NCBI RefSeq assembly: GCF_000308595.1
Contig: NZ_BAGA01000081.1
Coordinates: 53,992 to 117,991 of the forward strand
DNA from: Nocardia higoensis NBRC 100133
Lineage (GTDB): Bacteria > Actinomycetota > Actinomycetes > Mycobacteriales > Mycobacteriaceae
Direction: 5' to 3'
Length of the DNA: 64,000 nucleotides
Shown here: piece by piece, positions 29,631 through 41,142 of the stretch
Layout: the number at the start of each line of letters is the position of its first letter
How positions within the stretch are numbered: the first letter of the stretch is position 1
Position numbers and translations under genes: made by a program
Notes under the pieces: model-generated
Told to the model about the DNA's origin: nothing
The model's input: the letters and a program-made list of their open reading frames with translations, nothing else
The model's database searches: none

Positions 29631-30119
29631 GTGCAGCCCATCTCCGAACGCGACATCAGGTCGTCGTTCGTCAACTGTTCCAAGGGCGAGGCCAAGCGTC
29701 TGCCGGTGCCGCGCGACCTCGCGGACCGACCGTGGGACGACCTGGACTTCTTCGGCTGGAGCGATCCCTCCATGCCGGGACGCTGCTACCTCGTGGCCCC
29801 ACGCGAGGACGGGCTCGCCGGTGTCGCGCTGCGCTACGAGACCGGCGGGACGGGTCGCGCGCAGATGTGCTCGATCTGCCTGACCACGCACACCGGCGGC
29901 GGGGTATCGCTGCTCACGGCCAGTAAGGCGGGCGAGTCCGGGCGGCGCGGCAATTCCGTCGGCATCTACATGTGCACCGATCTGGCCTGTTCGCTGTACA
30001 CGCGCGGGAAGAAGCGGCCCGCCGCGGGGAGCCGGTATCGCGAAGACCTGTCCGTCGAGGAGAAGATCGAGCGCGTGCTCGAGAATCTCGGCGTATTCCT
30101 GACCCGCCTGCACACCTGA
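29631..30119 (+). CDS. FBP-domain treble-clef zinc protein
   Basis: 162 residues, matching the C-terminal domain of fibronectin/EF-G-binding (FusB-type) proteins. Zinc-binding cysteines appear in CSICLTTHTGG and YMCTDLACSLYTR; the conserved FGWSDPSMPGR and ERVLENLGVFLTRL segments flank them. GTG start at 29631 follows GGAAGGA. FusB proteins release stalled EF-G from ribosomes; whether this stand-alone actinobacterial form does so is unknown. Confidence 0.85.
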   Translation: MQPISERDIRSSFVNCSKGEAKRLPVPRDLADRPWDDLDFFGWSDPSMPGRCYLVAPREDGLAGVALRYETGGTGRAQMCSICLTTHTGGGVSLLTASKAGESGRRGNSVGIYMCTDLACSLYTRGKKRPAAGSRYREDLSVEEKIERVLENLGVFLTRLHT

Positions 30120-30192
30120 CGGCGAGCCCTGGCACCCGGCAGCGCGGAACCCACGGGACCGCGGGGACGGCTCGGCGCGGCACGGCAACCGC

Positions 30193-31425
30193 TCAGCGCC
30201 GCACAGCGAACGCCGGAACGGATTCGGTACGGACACCGACACCGCCCAGATAGGCCGTCAGCCCGCGCAACGCCGGGACCGCCCGCAGCGCCCGCACGCC
30301 GCGGGGCAGTCGCCGCTCGTCGAGCGTTCCGGCGAGCGCGGGCCGGATCAGCGTCTCGTGCTCGCCGCGCTGGGTCCGTTGCATCACCCACGCGGGCCAG
30401 GCCCTGCGCCGCTGGACCTTCGCCAGATCGCTCTCGCCCACCCGGCCGGTGCCCAACAACGGTCCGGCCAGAATCCGCGCGGCGGCGACCGCATCCTGGA
30501 CGGCCAGGTTCACCCCGACGCCGCCGACCGGCGACATGGTGTGCGCCGCGTCGCCGAGACAGAGCACGCCGTTGCCATACCACCGTCGCAGCAGCGTCAT
30601 CTCGGTGCGGAGCACCTTCACATCGTCCCAGCTTCGAATCGCGGAAACGGTCCGCGCCGACCAGCCGAACATTTCACCCAGGGCATCGCGGAACGCGTCG
30701 AGTCCCTGCTCACGTACCCGCTCGTCGGTGCCTTTCGCGACGAGATAGGCCGTGTGATAGTACTCGCCGCGGTCGAGGACGATGCCCGCCCGGCCGCCGC
30801 CGAACACCCCGAAGATCTCCCCTTCGATCGTGCTCTCCCCCTTCGGGACGCGTACCTGCCACACGTCCATCGGAATCGGTGTCGAGTCACCGGGCAGCCC
30901 CGAGTCGGCGCGCACGACCGATCCGCGCCCGTCACAGGCCACGGTCAGATCCGCGGCGAGTTCCCGTTCGACGTCCGCCTCGTCGCGATATACCACCCCG
31001 GTGACCCGCCCGCTCGAATTCCGGCGCAGCGAGGTCACCTCGCAGTTCGTCCGCAGCACGAACGATGGCTCGGCGGCCGCCGCCGATGCCAGCAGGTCGA
31101 GGAAGTCCCACTGCGGGACTATCGCGATGTGCTTGTGCCGCCCCGGAATCCGCCGGAAGTCGGCGATCACCACGGTGGCGGCGCCGATCCGGATCCGCAT
31201 CTGCTCGAGTTCGCGAATGGGCAATCGCGCGAAGTCCGCGCCGAGCCCCAGGTCGTCGAGCATGCGTAGCGTCGACGGGTGCACGGTGTCACCGCGGAAG
31301 TCCCGGATGAAGTCGCCGTGCTTCTCCAGCACCGTCACCTCGATCCCGGCCCGCGCCAGGAGTAGTCCCAGCGTCATCCCCGCCGGACCGCCACCGACCA
31401 CCGCACACCGCGTTCGCTCGGCCAT
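30193..31425 (-). CDS. FAD-dependent monooxygenase (aromatic-ring hydroxylase type)
   Basis: 410 residues. ATG at 31425 gives MAERTRCAVVGGGPAGMTLG with the dinucleotide-binding GGGPAG; a longer open frame upstream is antisense. The middle DG motif is VACDGRGSVVRADSG and the FAD ribityl motif is GDAAHTMSPVGGVGVNLAVQ. This is the p-hydroxybenzoate-hydroxylase fold: NAD(P)H-dependent hydroxylation of an aromatic or polyketide-like substrate. No pathway partners nearby; remnants of a TetR regulator lie upstream, divergently oriented, and could once have controlled it. Confidence 0.88.
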   Translation of the reverse strand: MAERTRCAVVGGGPAGMTLGLLLARAGIEVTVLEKHGDFIRDFRGDTVHPSTLRMLDDLGLGADFARLPIRELEQMRIRIGAATVVIADFRRIPGRHKHIAIVPQWDFLDLLASAAAAEPSFVLRTNCEVTSLRRNSSGRVTGVVYRDEADVERELAADLTVACDGRGSVVRADSGLPGDSTPIPMDVWQVRVPKGESTIEGEIFGVFGGGRAGIVLDRGEYYHTAYLVAKGTDERVREQGLDAFRDALGEMFGWSARTVSAIRSWDDVKVLRTEMTLLRRWYGNGVLCLGDAAHTMSPVGGVGVNLAVQDAVAAARILAGPLLGTGRVGESDLAKVQRRRAWPAWVMQRTQRGEHETLIRPALAGTLDERRLPRGVRALRAVPALRGLTAYLGGVGVRTESVPAFAVRR

Positions 31426-31499
31426 CCCACGAATATAGCCGCAGGTCACCGCCGGAAAAGGATACGACCGGACAACGATCGCGATGCGGGCGAAGTGCG

Positions 31500-31766
31500 C
31501 TACGAGGGCACCGCGGCGATCAGCTCGGCGGTCACGGCGTCGAGTCGCCTCGCACGCGCGGGGTCGAAATCCGCACCGGTCACAGGCACAGTGCGACCGC
31601 GGAACCGGGCCGAGACCGGTTCGGCCGGCGGATGGTCGAGCAACTCGATCACCGACGGCACGGTCTCGTCCACCGAACGGGCGAACACCCGGGCGAGCCC
31701 CTTCGTCACGACCAGCTGCTGCACGATGTGGTCTTCGCCGACTGGTCCGAATGCGGCGGCGCACAC
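31500..31766 (-). pseudogene. Probable C-terminal gene fragment of unknown function
   Basis: An 88-codon minus-strand frame with strong third-position GC bias (about 84% G/C by my count), as in real genes here, ending IELLDHPPAEPVSARFRGRT... and AVTAELIAAVPS. Its first codons run antisense into the TetR remnant at 31735-32026, so it has no credible start; the 5' part seems to be missing. I do not recognise the family. It may instead be an intact small gene starting at GTG 31766. Confidence 0.35.
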
Positions 31767-32026
31767 CCGTTGCTGGCGATGCTCCGCTCGGCCGACCGCG
31801 ACGAAATCCGTGACCAGTTGCGCACCCGGCTCCGCGAGGATTACCTCGGCGCCGTGGCAGAACGCATCCCCACATCCGACGCCGCCCTGCGCGCCGAGAT
31901 CATCGGGGCTTGCTGCTCGGCCTCGGCGTCATGCGCTCGGTGATCGAGACTCCCGCACTCACCGAGGCGCCGTTCGAACACACCCGGGTTCTCACCGCCA
32001 CAATGATCACCGCCCTCACCCGCTGA
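31735..32026 (+). pseudogene. TetR-family regulator remnant (C-terminal part, frameshifted)
   Basis: The + strand first reads ADWSECGGAHPLLAMLRSAD ... ALRAEIIG, then needs a one-base shift at about 31908 to continue as LLLGLGVMRSVIETPALTEA ... RVLTATMITALTR and stop at 32024-32026. Together these are the ligand/dimerisation domain of a TetR regulator. The helix-turn-helix half that should lie upstream is absent: that space is filled by the opposite-strand fragment and by the monooxygenase. So the gene is truncated and frameshifted. Confidence 0.75.
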
Positions 32027-32043
32027 AGAGAGAGAACGGACCC

Positions 32044-32685
32044 ATGCGTGAACTCCACGACCTGCCCTACGCCGCCTATCTCGGCCCGCTCGAGGAAGAC
32101 CCGCTCCCGGAGGCCGATTACGACTGCGTACACATCGAGGGGGCGGAGTACAAGGAGATCGACATCAGGAACGCGCGGTTCTCCGAGTCGGCGCTGTCGG
32201 ATCTCGTGTTCGCCGGCGGCAACCTCGCGCACACCCGGTGCGCCGATGTCTGGCTGAACCGCGTCGACATGACCGCGACCTCACTGGCGGAGACGACCTG
32301 GCTGGATGCCGAGATCGGGGGCAGCGCCTGGATCGGGGTGGACGCGGGCGGCGCCGAGCTGCGCCGGGTGGAGTTCACCGGGTGCAAACTCGACGGGGTG
32401 AACTTCCGCAACGCGCGGTTCCGGGACGTGGTGTTCCGTGAATGTGTGCTGCGGGAGCCCGATTTCGCCGGGGCGAAGCTGTCGTCGGTGACCTTCCCCG
32501 GCAGCCGGATCGACGGGCTCACGCTGAACGAGACGACCATGACGAAGGTCGATTTCCGCGGCGCGCAGGGGCTGAGCATCGCCCGCGGCATCGAGTGGCT
32601 GCGCGGCGCCACGGTCGACCACGGACAGCTGATGGAGCTCGCCCCGTCGTTCGCGTCGGCGCTCGGCCTCACCGTGACCGACTGA
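32044..32685 (+). CDS. Pentapeptide-repeat protein
   Basis: 213 residues with repeated A(D/N)LXX-like units forming a right-handed quadrilateral helix: NARFSESALSDLVFAGGNLA, DMTATSLAETTWLDAEIGGS, GCKLDGVNFRNARFRDVVF and AKLSSVTFPGSRIDGL. Starts at ATG 32044, 17 bases after the TetR remnant. Some pentapeptide proteins (MfpA, Qnr) mimic DNA and protect gyrase; this one has an irregular, shorter coil and no evident C-terminal dimer helix pair, so its role is open. Confidence 0.85.
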   Translation: MRELHDLPYAAYLGPLEEDPLPEADYDCVHIEGAEYKEIDIRNARFSESALSDLVFAGGNLAHTRCADVWLNRVDMTATSLAETTWLDAEIGGSAWIGVDAGGAELRRVEFTGCKLDGVNFRNARFRDVVFRECVLREPDFAGAKLSSVTFPGSRIDGLTLNETTMTKVDFRGAQGLSIARGIEWLRGATVDHGQLMELAPSFASALGLTVTD

Positions 32686-32825
32686 TCGGCGCGCTCCGCA
32701 CCGAATTCTCGCTCCGCGTCACCCCGTCCGGTTCCCGCCGTGCCGGGTCGGCTCGTGCGAGCATGAACGGCAACTGTGGGTTCGCCGGGTGGGCGGTCCC
32801 GTGGATCGGATGTCGAGGAGCACGC

Positions 32826-34607
32826 ATGCCTGCCAGTGAGTTTCGTGCCAGGATCCCGCGCGCCGAGGCAATCGCCGGACGGTTGCCACGGATGTCGACG
32901 GTGATCATCGGGGTACTGGCGGTGATCGTCGGATCGCTGCTCGTGGTCCGGCCGCTGACCGCGCTGACCGCACTGGCATTGCTCGTCGCCGTTGCCTGCG
33001 TGGTGACCGGACTGGGCGAGCTGCTGTTGCCGCGCCGTGCCGGCAGGCTCGCCACGGTGCTGGCGCTGGGCTGGGTGCTGGTCGGTGTGCTCGTGCTCGT
33101 CCAGATGGGTCCTGCGATCGATCTGCTGCCGCGATTCGTGGCCGCCGCGCTGGTGATCGGCGGCCTGATCCGAGTGGCGGGCGTGCGCGCGGGAACGCCC
33201 GACGATCGCCTGATCGCCGGCCTGCTCGGCGCGGCCGAGACCGTGCTGGGTGTGGTGGCCTGGCTGTGGCCCGATGTGACACTGCTGGTCGTCGCCGTGC
33301 TGTTCGGCATCCGCACGGTGGCGCTGGGCGCGGGGCTGCTGTGGGCGGCTCGGCCGGGAGAGCGAGTGGTGCGCGCCGGGCCGGTGGCCCCGGCCACGCT
33401 CGCCCGCGTCGGCCGGGTGGTGGCGGCGGGCCTGGCACTGGTGCTGGCGATCGCGGTGGCCGGGGTGAGCGCGCATCTGCGCACCTCGGCGCCGCGCACC
33501 GAGGACTTCTATTCCGCGCCCGGCGGATTGCCCGCCGAACCGGGCGAATTGCTGCGCGCCGAGCCGTTCGGCGGCGGCGACATCCCCGCCGATGCGCGCG
33601 CGTGGCGCATCCTCTATTCGACGACGAACGCCCTCGGCCGGCCGGCCCTGTCCAGCGGTCTGGTGCTGGTGCCGCGCGACGCCCCGGCCGGTCCGCTGCC
33701 GGTGGTGGCGTGGGCGCACGGCACCACCGGTTTCGCCACCGGCTGCGCCCCTACCCTGCTGCCCGAACCGCTCGCCTCGGGCGCACTGCCCGCCCTGCCC
33801 CAATTGCTCTCGGAAGGTTGGGCATTGGTCGCTACGGACTACATCGGGCTGGGCACAGCCGGACCGCACCCGTATCTGATCGGGCACGGCGAAGCGACCT
33901 CGGTGCTCGATGCCGTGCGCGCCGCCCGGCAACTCCCCGACATCGAACTCGACGACCGCACCGTGGTCTGGGGACACTCCCAGGGCGGGCACGCCGCACT
34001 GTGGACCGGGATCCTCGCACCCGGCTACGCGCCGGACGCGCATGTCGTCGCGGTCGCTGCGATGGCGCCGGCCAGCGACGGTCCCGCCCTGGTGCGTCAC
34101 CTCCCGGACGTGACGGGCGGCTCGGTGTTCGCCTCCTATGTGGTGGCCGCCTACACCGCCACCTATCCGGACGTGAGTTTCGACCGCTACATCATCCCGG
34201 CCGCACGCACCCTGGTCCGCGACATGAGCACCCGCTGCCTGGCCGAACCGGGCATCCTCGTCTCGGTGCTCAGCGCGCTGTCCATCGACCGGGACCGCCC
34301 GGTCTTCGCCGTGGATCCGCTCGACGGCGCGTTCGGCGACCGACTGCGGGAGAACACTCCCGCGGGCCCGTTGACGGTGCCGCTGCTGCTCGCCCAGGGT
34401 GGCGCCGATCCGCTCATCACCCCGGCCGTGCAGGACGCCTACGCGGCCGACCGATGCGCGGCGGGCTGGAACGTCGACTACCGGGTCTACCCCAAGCGCG
34501 ACCATCTCGGCGTGGTCGCGGCGGATTCACCGCTCGTGCCCGAACTCATCACCTGGACCAGGGCACGCTTCGCCGGCCGGCCGCAGACGCCGAACTGCCC
34601 GGGCTGA
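32826..34607 (+). CDS. HdeD-like membrane domain fused to LIP-family secretory lipase
   Basis: 593 residues. ATG at 32826 has GAGGAG seven bases upstream. The N-terminal ~190 residues are a six-helix membrane region of DUF308/HdeD type (IIGVLAVIVGSLLVVRPLTA ... GLLGAAETVLGVVAWLWPDV); a seventh helix near 205-225 leads into an alpha/beta-hydrolase that resembles fungal/actinobacterial secretory lipases (PF03583). Catalytic features: oxyanion WAHGTTGFATGCAP, nucleophile elbow GHSQGGHAAL, Asp in QGGADPLI and His in PKRDHLGV. The hydrolase should face the cell exterior. The fusion is unusual, since the lipase normally has a simple signal peptide. Confidence 0.85.
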   Translation: MPASEFRARIPRAEAIAGRLPRMSTVIIGVLAVIVGSLLVVRPLTALTALALLVAVACVVTGLGELLLPRRAGRLATVLALGWVLVGVLVLVQMGPAIDLLPRFVAAALVIGGLIRVAGVRAGTPDDRLIAGLLGAAETVLGVVAWLWPDVTLLVVAVLFGIRTVALGAGLLWAARPGERVVRAGPVAPATLARVGRVVAAGLALVLAIAVAGVSAHLRTSAPRTEDFYSAPGGLPAEPGELLRAEPFGGGDIPADARAWRILYSTTNALGRPALSSGLVLVPRDAPAGPLPVVAWAHGTTGFATGCAPTLLPEPLASGALPALPQLLSEGWALVATDYIGLGTAGPHPYLIGHGEATSVLDAVRAARQLPDIELDDRTVVWGHSQGGHAALWTGILAPGYAPDAHVVAVAAMAPASDGPALVRHLPDVTGGSVFASYVVAAYTATYPDVSFDRYIIPAARTLVRDMSTRCLAEPGILVSVLSALSIDRDRPVFAVDPLDGAFGDRLRENTPAGPLTVPLLLAQGGADPLITPAVQDAYAADRCAAGWNVDYRVYPKRDHLGVVAADSPLVPELITWTRARFAGRPQTPNCPG

Positions 34608-34727
34608 GCACGCCGGTCGGCACCCGCGCCGACGCCCACGACGGCACCGCGCTGCGCAGTGCAGGCAAGATCCGGGTGGCACCGTTCGTCCCGCACGGCC
34701 AGGTGCTCGAACAGGGCGCGTCGGTGA

Positions 34728-34743
34728 TCCGCCGAGCGGCGGA
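34728..34743. terminator. Candidate bidirectional terminator between lipase and cobN
   Basis: Perfect inverted repeat TCCGCC-GAGC-GGCGGA between two convergent genes. GC-rich without a T tract, as is common in actinomycetes. The rest of the 151-base gap has no recognisable feature. Confidence 0.35.
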
Positions 34744-34758
34744 CGACCGGTCACGCCG

Positions 34759-38391
<3,633 letters not shown>

Positions 38392-38428
38392 GAGTGACCT
38401 TCCTCGGGTGAACGCGCCCATCGGGTGT

Positions 38429-38513
38429 GGTGCTCGCCGGAGAGGGTCTGGCTGTTCACAGTGGCGCGACCGCACCGGAATTGCACCGGTTTCCTCGACG
38501 CCCGTCGAGCACC
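38429..38513 (-). ncRNA. Cobalamin riboswitch in the cobN leader
   Basis: Read on the minus strand, the leader has a closing stem GGTGCTCG/CGAGCACC (38506-38513 with 38429-38436), then GAGGAAACCGGTGCAATTCC and the B12-box-like tail GGTCGCGCCACTGTGA followed by AGCCAGAC. These are the conserved core of the cobalamin riboswitch. At about 85 bases it is compact; the side arms of the classic 200-base form are missing. It ends about 38 bases before the cobN GTG, so cobalamin binding probably occludes the AGGAAGG ribosome site. It points away from cobG. Confidence 0.85.
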
Positions 38514-38651
38514 GGGGATGCTACCCGGCCGGGTCGGATCACCCGCCGCGCGGCTCCCGGCCCCGGCGATCGAGCACCGCTCACACCGCGTGCCGCGTGT
38601 GATGCCGCGCGCATACCTGGGGGACGCCGCTGCCCGTACCCTGGGCATGTC

Positions 38652-39842
38652 ATGACGCGAACAACTCCCGATTCCTGCCCCGGTGTACTGCGCCTGCATC
38701 AGGCGGCCGACGGTCCGCTGGCGCGCGTGCGTGTGCCCGGCGGCGTCCTGTCCCCCGACCAGCTGCGCACGCTGGCCGAGGCCGCGACCGAACTGGGAGA
38801 CGGCGCGATCGAACTGACCTCGCGCGGCAACGCGCAACTGCGGCGGGTGCGGGACGCGAGCGAGCTGACCGCACGCCTCGAGCGCGCGGGACTGCTGCCC
38901 AGCCGCACCCACGAGCGGGTCCGCAATATCCTCGCCTCGCCGCTCTCGGGGCGGGTCGGCGGCCTCGCCGATGTGCGTTCGTTCGCCCCCGCCCTCGATG
39001 CCCGGATCCAGGCCGATCCCCGGCTCGCGGACCTCCCCGGTCGCGTGCTGTTCACCGCCGACGACGGGCGCGGCGACGTCAGCGGGCTCGGTCCCGATAT
39101 CGGCGTACACGCGACCGGCGACGGATTCGCCCTCCTCCTCGCCGGTTCCGACACCGGCATCCGGCTCGCCGTCGGCGACGCGGTCGACGTCGTGCTCGCC
39201 GCCGCCCACGGCTTCCTCGATCTGAGCTCCGGCCAGTGGCGGTTGCACGAAATACCGGACGGCACAGCACGATTGGTCGATCTGCTCGGCCTCTCCCCCA
39301 CTGCCGAGCGGCTCGGGACCGCCGGCTCCCAGGAGTCCCCGATCGGCTGGCTACCCCAGGACGACGGCGGCGTGGCGCTGGGCGCGGGCGTCCCGCTGGG
39401 TTCCCTGCCCGCGCGGACCGCCGAATTCCTCGCCGCGGTGGAACGCCCCGTCATCCTCACGCCCTGGCGTGGAATCGTGCTCGCCGATCTCGACGAGTGG
39501 ACCGCCGAGCAGGTCGTGCGAGTGCTCGCCCCCATGGGCCTGATCTTCGACGCCGAGTCCCCGTGGCTGCAGGTCAGCGCGTGCGCGGGGCAGCCGGGCT
39601 GCGCGAAGTCCCACACCGACGTGCGCGCCGATGTCGCCGTCGCGATCGACGAGGGCCGGATCCTGCCCGCCGGGGCGGGCGCGACCACCACCGGCGCCGC
39701 GTTGTCCGCCGGGGAACCGACGGTCGCGGGCCGCCAGCACTGGTCCGGATGCGATCGACACTGCGGACGGCCGCGCGGTGCGGTCGTCGAGGTGACCGCG
39801 GGCCCCGAGGGCTACCGCGTCGAGGAGCCGTCCGCGCCATGA
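38652..39842 (+). CDS. cobG: Precorrin-3B synthase
   Basis: 396 residues, oxygen-dependent conversion of precorrin-3A to precorrin-3B in aerobic cobalamin synthesis; homologous to sulfite/nitrite reductases. ATG at 38652 gives MTRTTPDSCPGVLRLHQAAD. Ferredoxin-like segments (GAIELTSRGNAQLRR) precede the 4Fe-4S/siroheme-type cysteine motifs CAGQPGCAKSHTDVRADV (about 312-329) and WSGCDRHCGRP (about 367-377). In relatives cobG is followed by cobH/cobI; here the next sequence is a broken regulator and the island edge. Confidence 0.93.
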   Translation: MTRTTPDSCPGVLRLHQAADGPLARVRVPGGVLSPDQLRTLAEAATELGDGAIELTSRGNAQLRRVRDASELTARLERAGLLPSRTHERVRNILASPLSGRVGGLADVRSFAPALDARIQADPRLADLPGRVLFTADDGRGDVSGLGPDIGVHATGDGFALLLAGSDTGIRLAVGDAVDVVLAAAHGFLDLSSGQWRLHEIPDGTARLVDLLGLSPTAERLGTAGSQESPIGWLPQDDGGVALGAGVPLGSLPARTAEFLAAVERPVILTPWRGIVLADLDEWTAEQVVRVLAPMGLIFDAESPWLQVSACAGQPGCAKSHTDVRADVAVAIDEGRILPAGAGATTTGAALSAGEPTVAGRQHWSGCDRHCGRPRGAVVEVTAGPEGYRVEEPSAP

Positions 39843-39919
39843 ACCGCCTCGCCGCGCGACGGTCGGGTGGGTGCGTCACACCCATCCACCATCGCGTGGC
39901 CCGTACCTAGCATGGGGAC

Positions 39920-40081
39920 ATGGCTGCCGGTGAACTCGGAGATTTCCTGCGATCACGTCGCGCACAGGTCTCCCCCGCGAGCGCCGGATTGCCGACCTCC
40001 GGGGTGCGGCGGGTGCCCGGGCTACGGCGCGAGGAAGTCGCGATCCTCGCCGGGGTGATATCTCGACTATGCACTCCTTGA
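39920..40081 (+). pseudogene. XRE-type regulator, 5' fragment at island edge
   Basis: Begins MAAGELGDFLRSRRAQVSPA and reaches GLRREEVAILAGV, which is the start of the MmyB-like regulator family (HTH followed by a PAS-like ligand domain). After codon 46 the similarity stops and seven unrelated codons lead to TGA at 40079-40081. The intact protein should be about 280 residues. The break marks the left junction of the accessory island. Confidence 0.8.
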
Positions 40082-40099
40082 ATGGTCGCCTGCGGCGGT

Positions 40100-40724
40100 C
40101 GTCTAGCACCAGTTCGTCGATACCCTTGTCGGAGAACAGCACTCCCGCGCCGATGAGGTTCTCGCGTAGGTAGGTCGCCGAGGAGGTGCCGGGGATCAGT
40201 CGGACGTTCGGTGACCGGTGCAGCAGCCAGGCCAGGGCGGCCGACATCTGTGCGGCATTCACCCGTGCGGCGACGGCCGACAGTGCTGCGGATTGCAGCG
40301 GAGTGAAGCTACCGAAATGGGTAGAAGAGGCACATGGGCGATGCCCTGTCCGGCGAGGGTGTCGATCAGTTTGTCGTCTCGGCGTAAGGCCAGGTTGTAC
40401 ATGTTCTGCACGCACACGATCGGCGCGATCGTCCGCGTTTCGGCGACCTATTCAGCCGTCGCGTTACTCACGCCGAGATGGAGGATCAGCCCTCGCTGCT
40501 CAAGTTCGGGTGAGGGCCTCGAAGCGCTATGCGGGTGAACCGGGTTGCGGCGCTGCGGCATCGCCGAGCCGGAGGTTGACAACGTCGAGCGCCTCGAGCT
40601 AAGTGCCTTCAGGTTCTCGTTGACTGCGCGGCGCAGCTGTTCGGCTCGTCGGTCCGGGGGCAGCCGCCCTGCTGATCGCGCCAGCCTTGGTCATGATGTG
40701 CAGCGATTCGGGGTAGGGGTGCAG
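40100..40724 (-). pseudogene. Aldo/keto reductase remnant, C-terminal part
   Basis: On the minus strand successive frames give AEQLRRAVNENLKAL, GLILHLGVSNAT, TRTIAPIVCVQNMYNLALRR, DDKLIDTLAGQGIAHVPL, then FTPLQSAALSAVAARV and LAWLLHRSPNVRLIPGTSSA. These follow the order of an aldo/keto reductase from mid-barrel to C-terminus but need several frame changes, so the gene is dead. Its 5' part continues on the far side of the IS element at 42058-42277. Confidence 0.8.
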
Positions 40725-40752
40725 TGAATCGCCCCGGCGGGTCGGGAGACTT
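40725..40752 (+). repeat. IS3 left terminal inverted repeat
   Basis: 28-base end beginning TGAATCGCCCCGGCGGGTCG; pairs with the right end at 42030-42057 with four mismatches. Confidence 0.9.
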
Positions 40753-40768
40753 CATCTCTTGAGGAAGG

Positions 40769-41095
40769 ATGAAGTCTGTGAGTTCGAGGAAGTACCCGCC
40801 GGAGTTGCGTGAGCGGGCCGTGCGGATGGTTGCCGAGGTCCGGGACCAGTACGAGTCGGAATGGGCCGCGATCGGCGCGGTTGGCGACCTGCTGGGTGTT
40901 GGTACTGCCGAAACGCTGCGCAAATGGGTCCGTCAGGACCAGGTCGACGCTGGTGTTCGTCCGGGGGCGACCAGTGAGGAGTCCGCGGAGCTGAAGCGGT
41001 TGCGGCGCGGGAACGCCGAACTCAAGCGTGCCAATGCGATCTTGAAGGCGGCTTCGGCTTTCTTCGCGGCCGAGATCGACCGGCCGCAACGCTGA
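40769..41095 (+). CDS. IS3-family transposase OrfA (HTH protein)
   Basis: 108 residues: MKSVSSRKYPPELRERAVRM opens the HTH_Tnp_1 domain, LGVGTAETLRKWVRQDQVDA is its recognition region, and the C-terminal coiled coil (ESAELKRLRRGNAELKRANA) is the leucine-zipper-like dimerisation segment. Its end overlaps the upstream extension of orfB in the -1 frame, so OrfAB would arise by programmed frameshifting. Confidence 0.92.
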   Translation: MKSVSSRKYPPELRERAVRMVAEVRDQYESEWAAIGAVGDLLGVGTAETLRKWVRQDQVDAGVRPGATSEESAELKRLRRGNAELKRANAILKAASAFFAAEIDRPQR

Positions 41096-41142
41096 TCTAC
41101 AGGTTCGTCACCGAACACCAGGGCCACCGCGAAGACGGTGGC

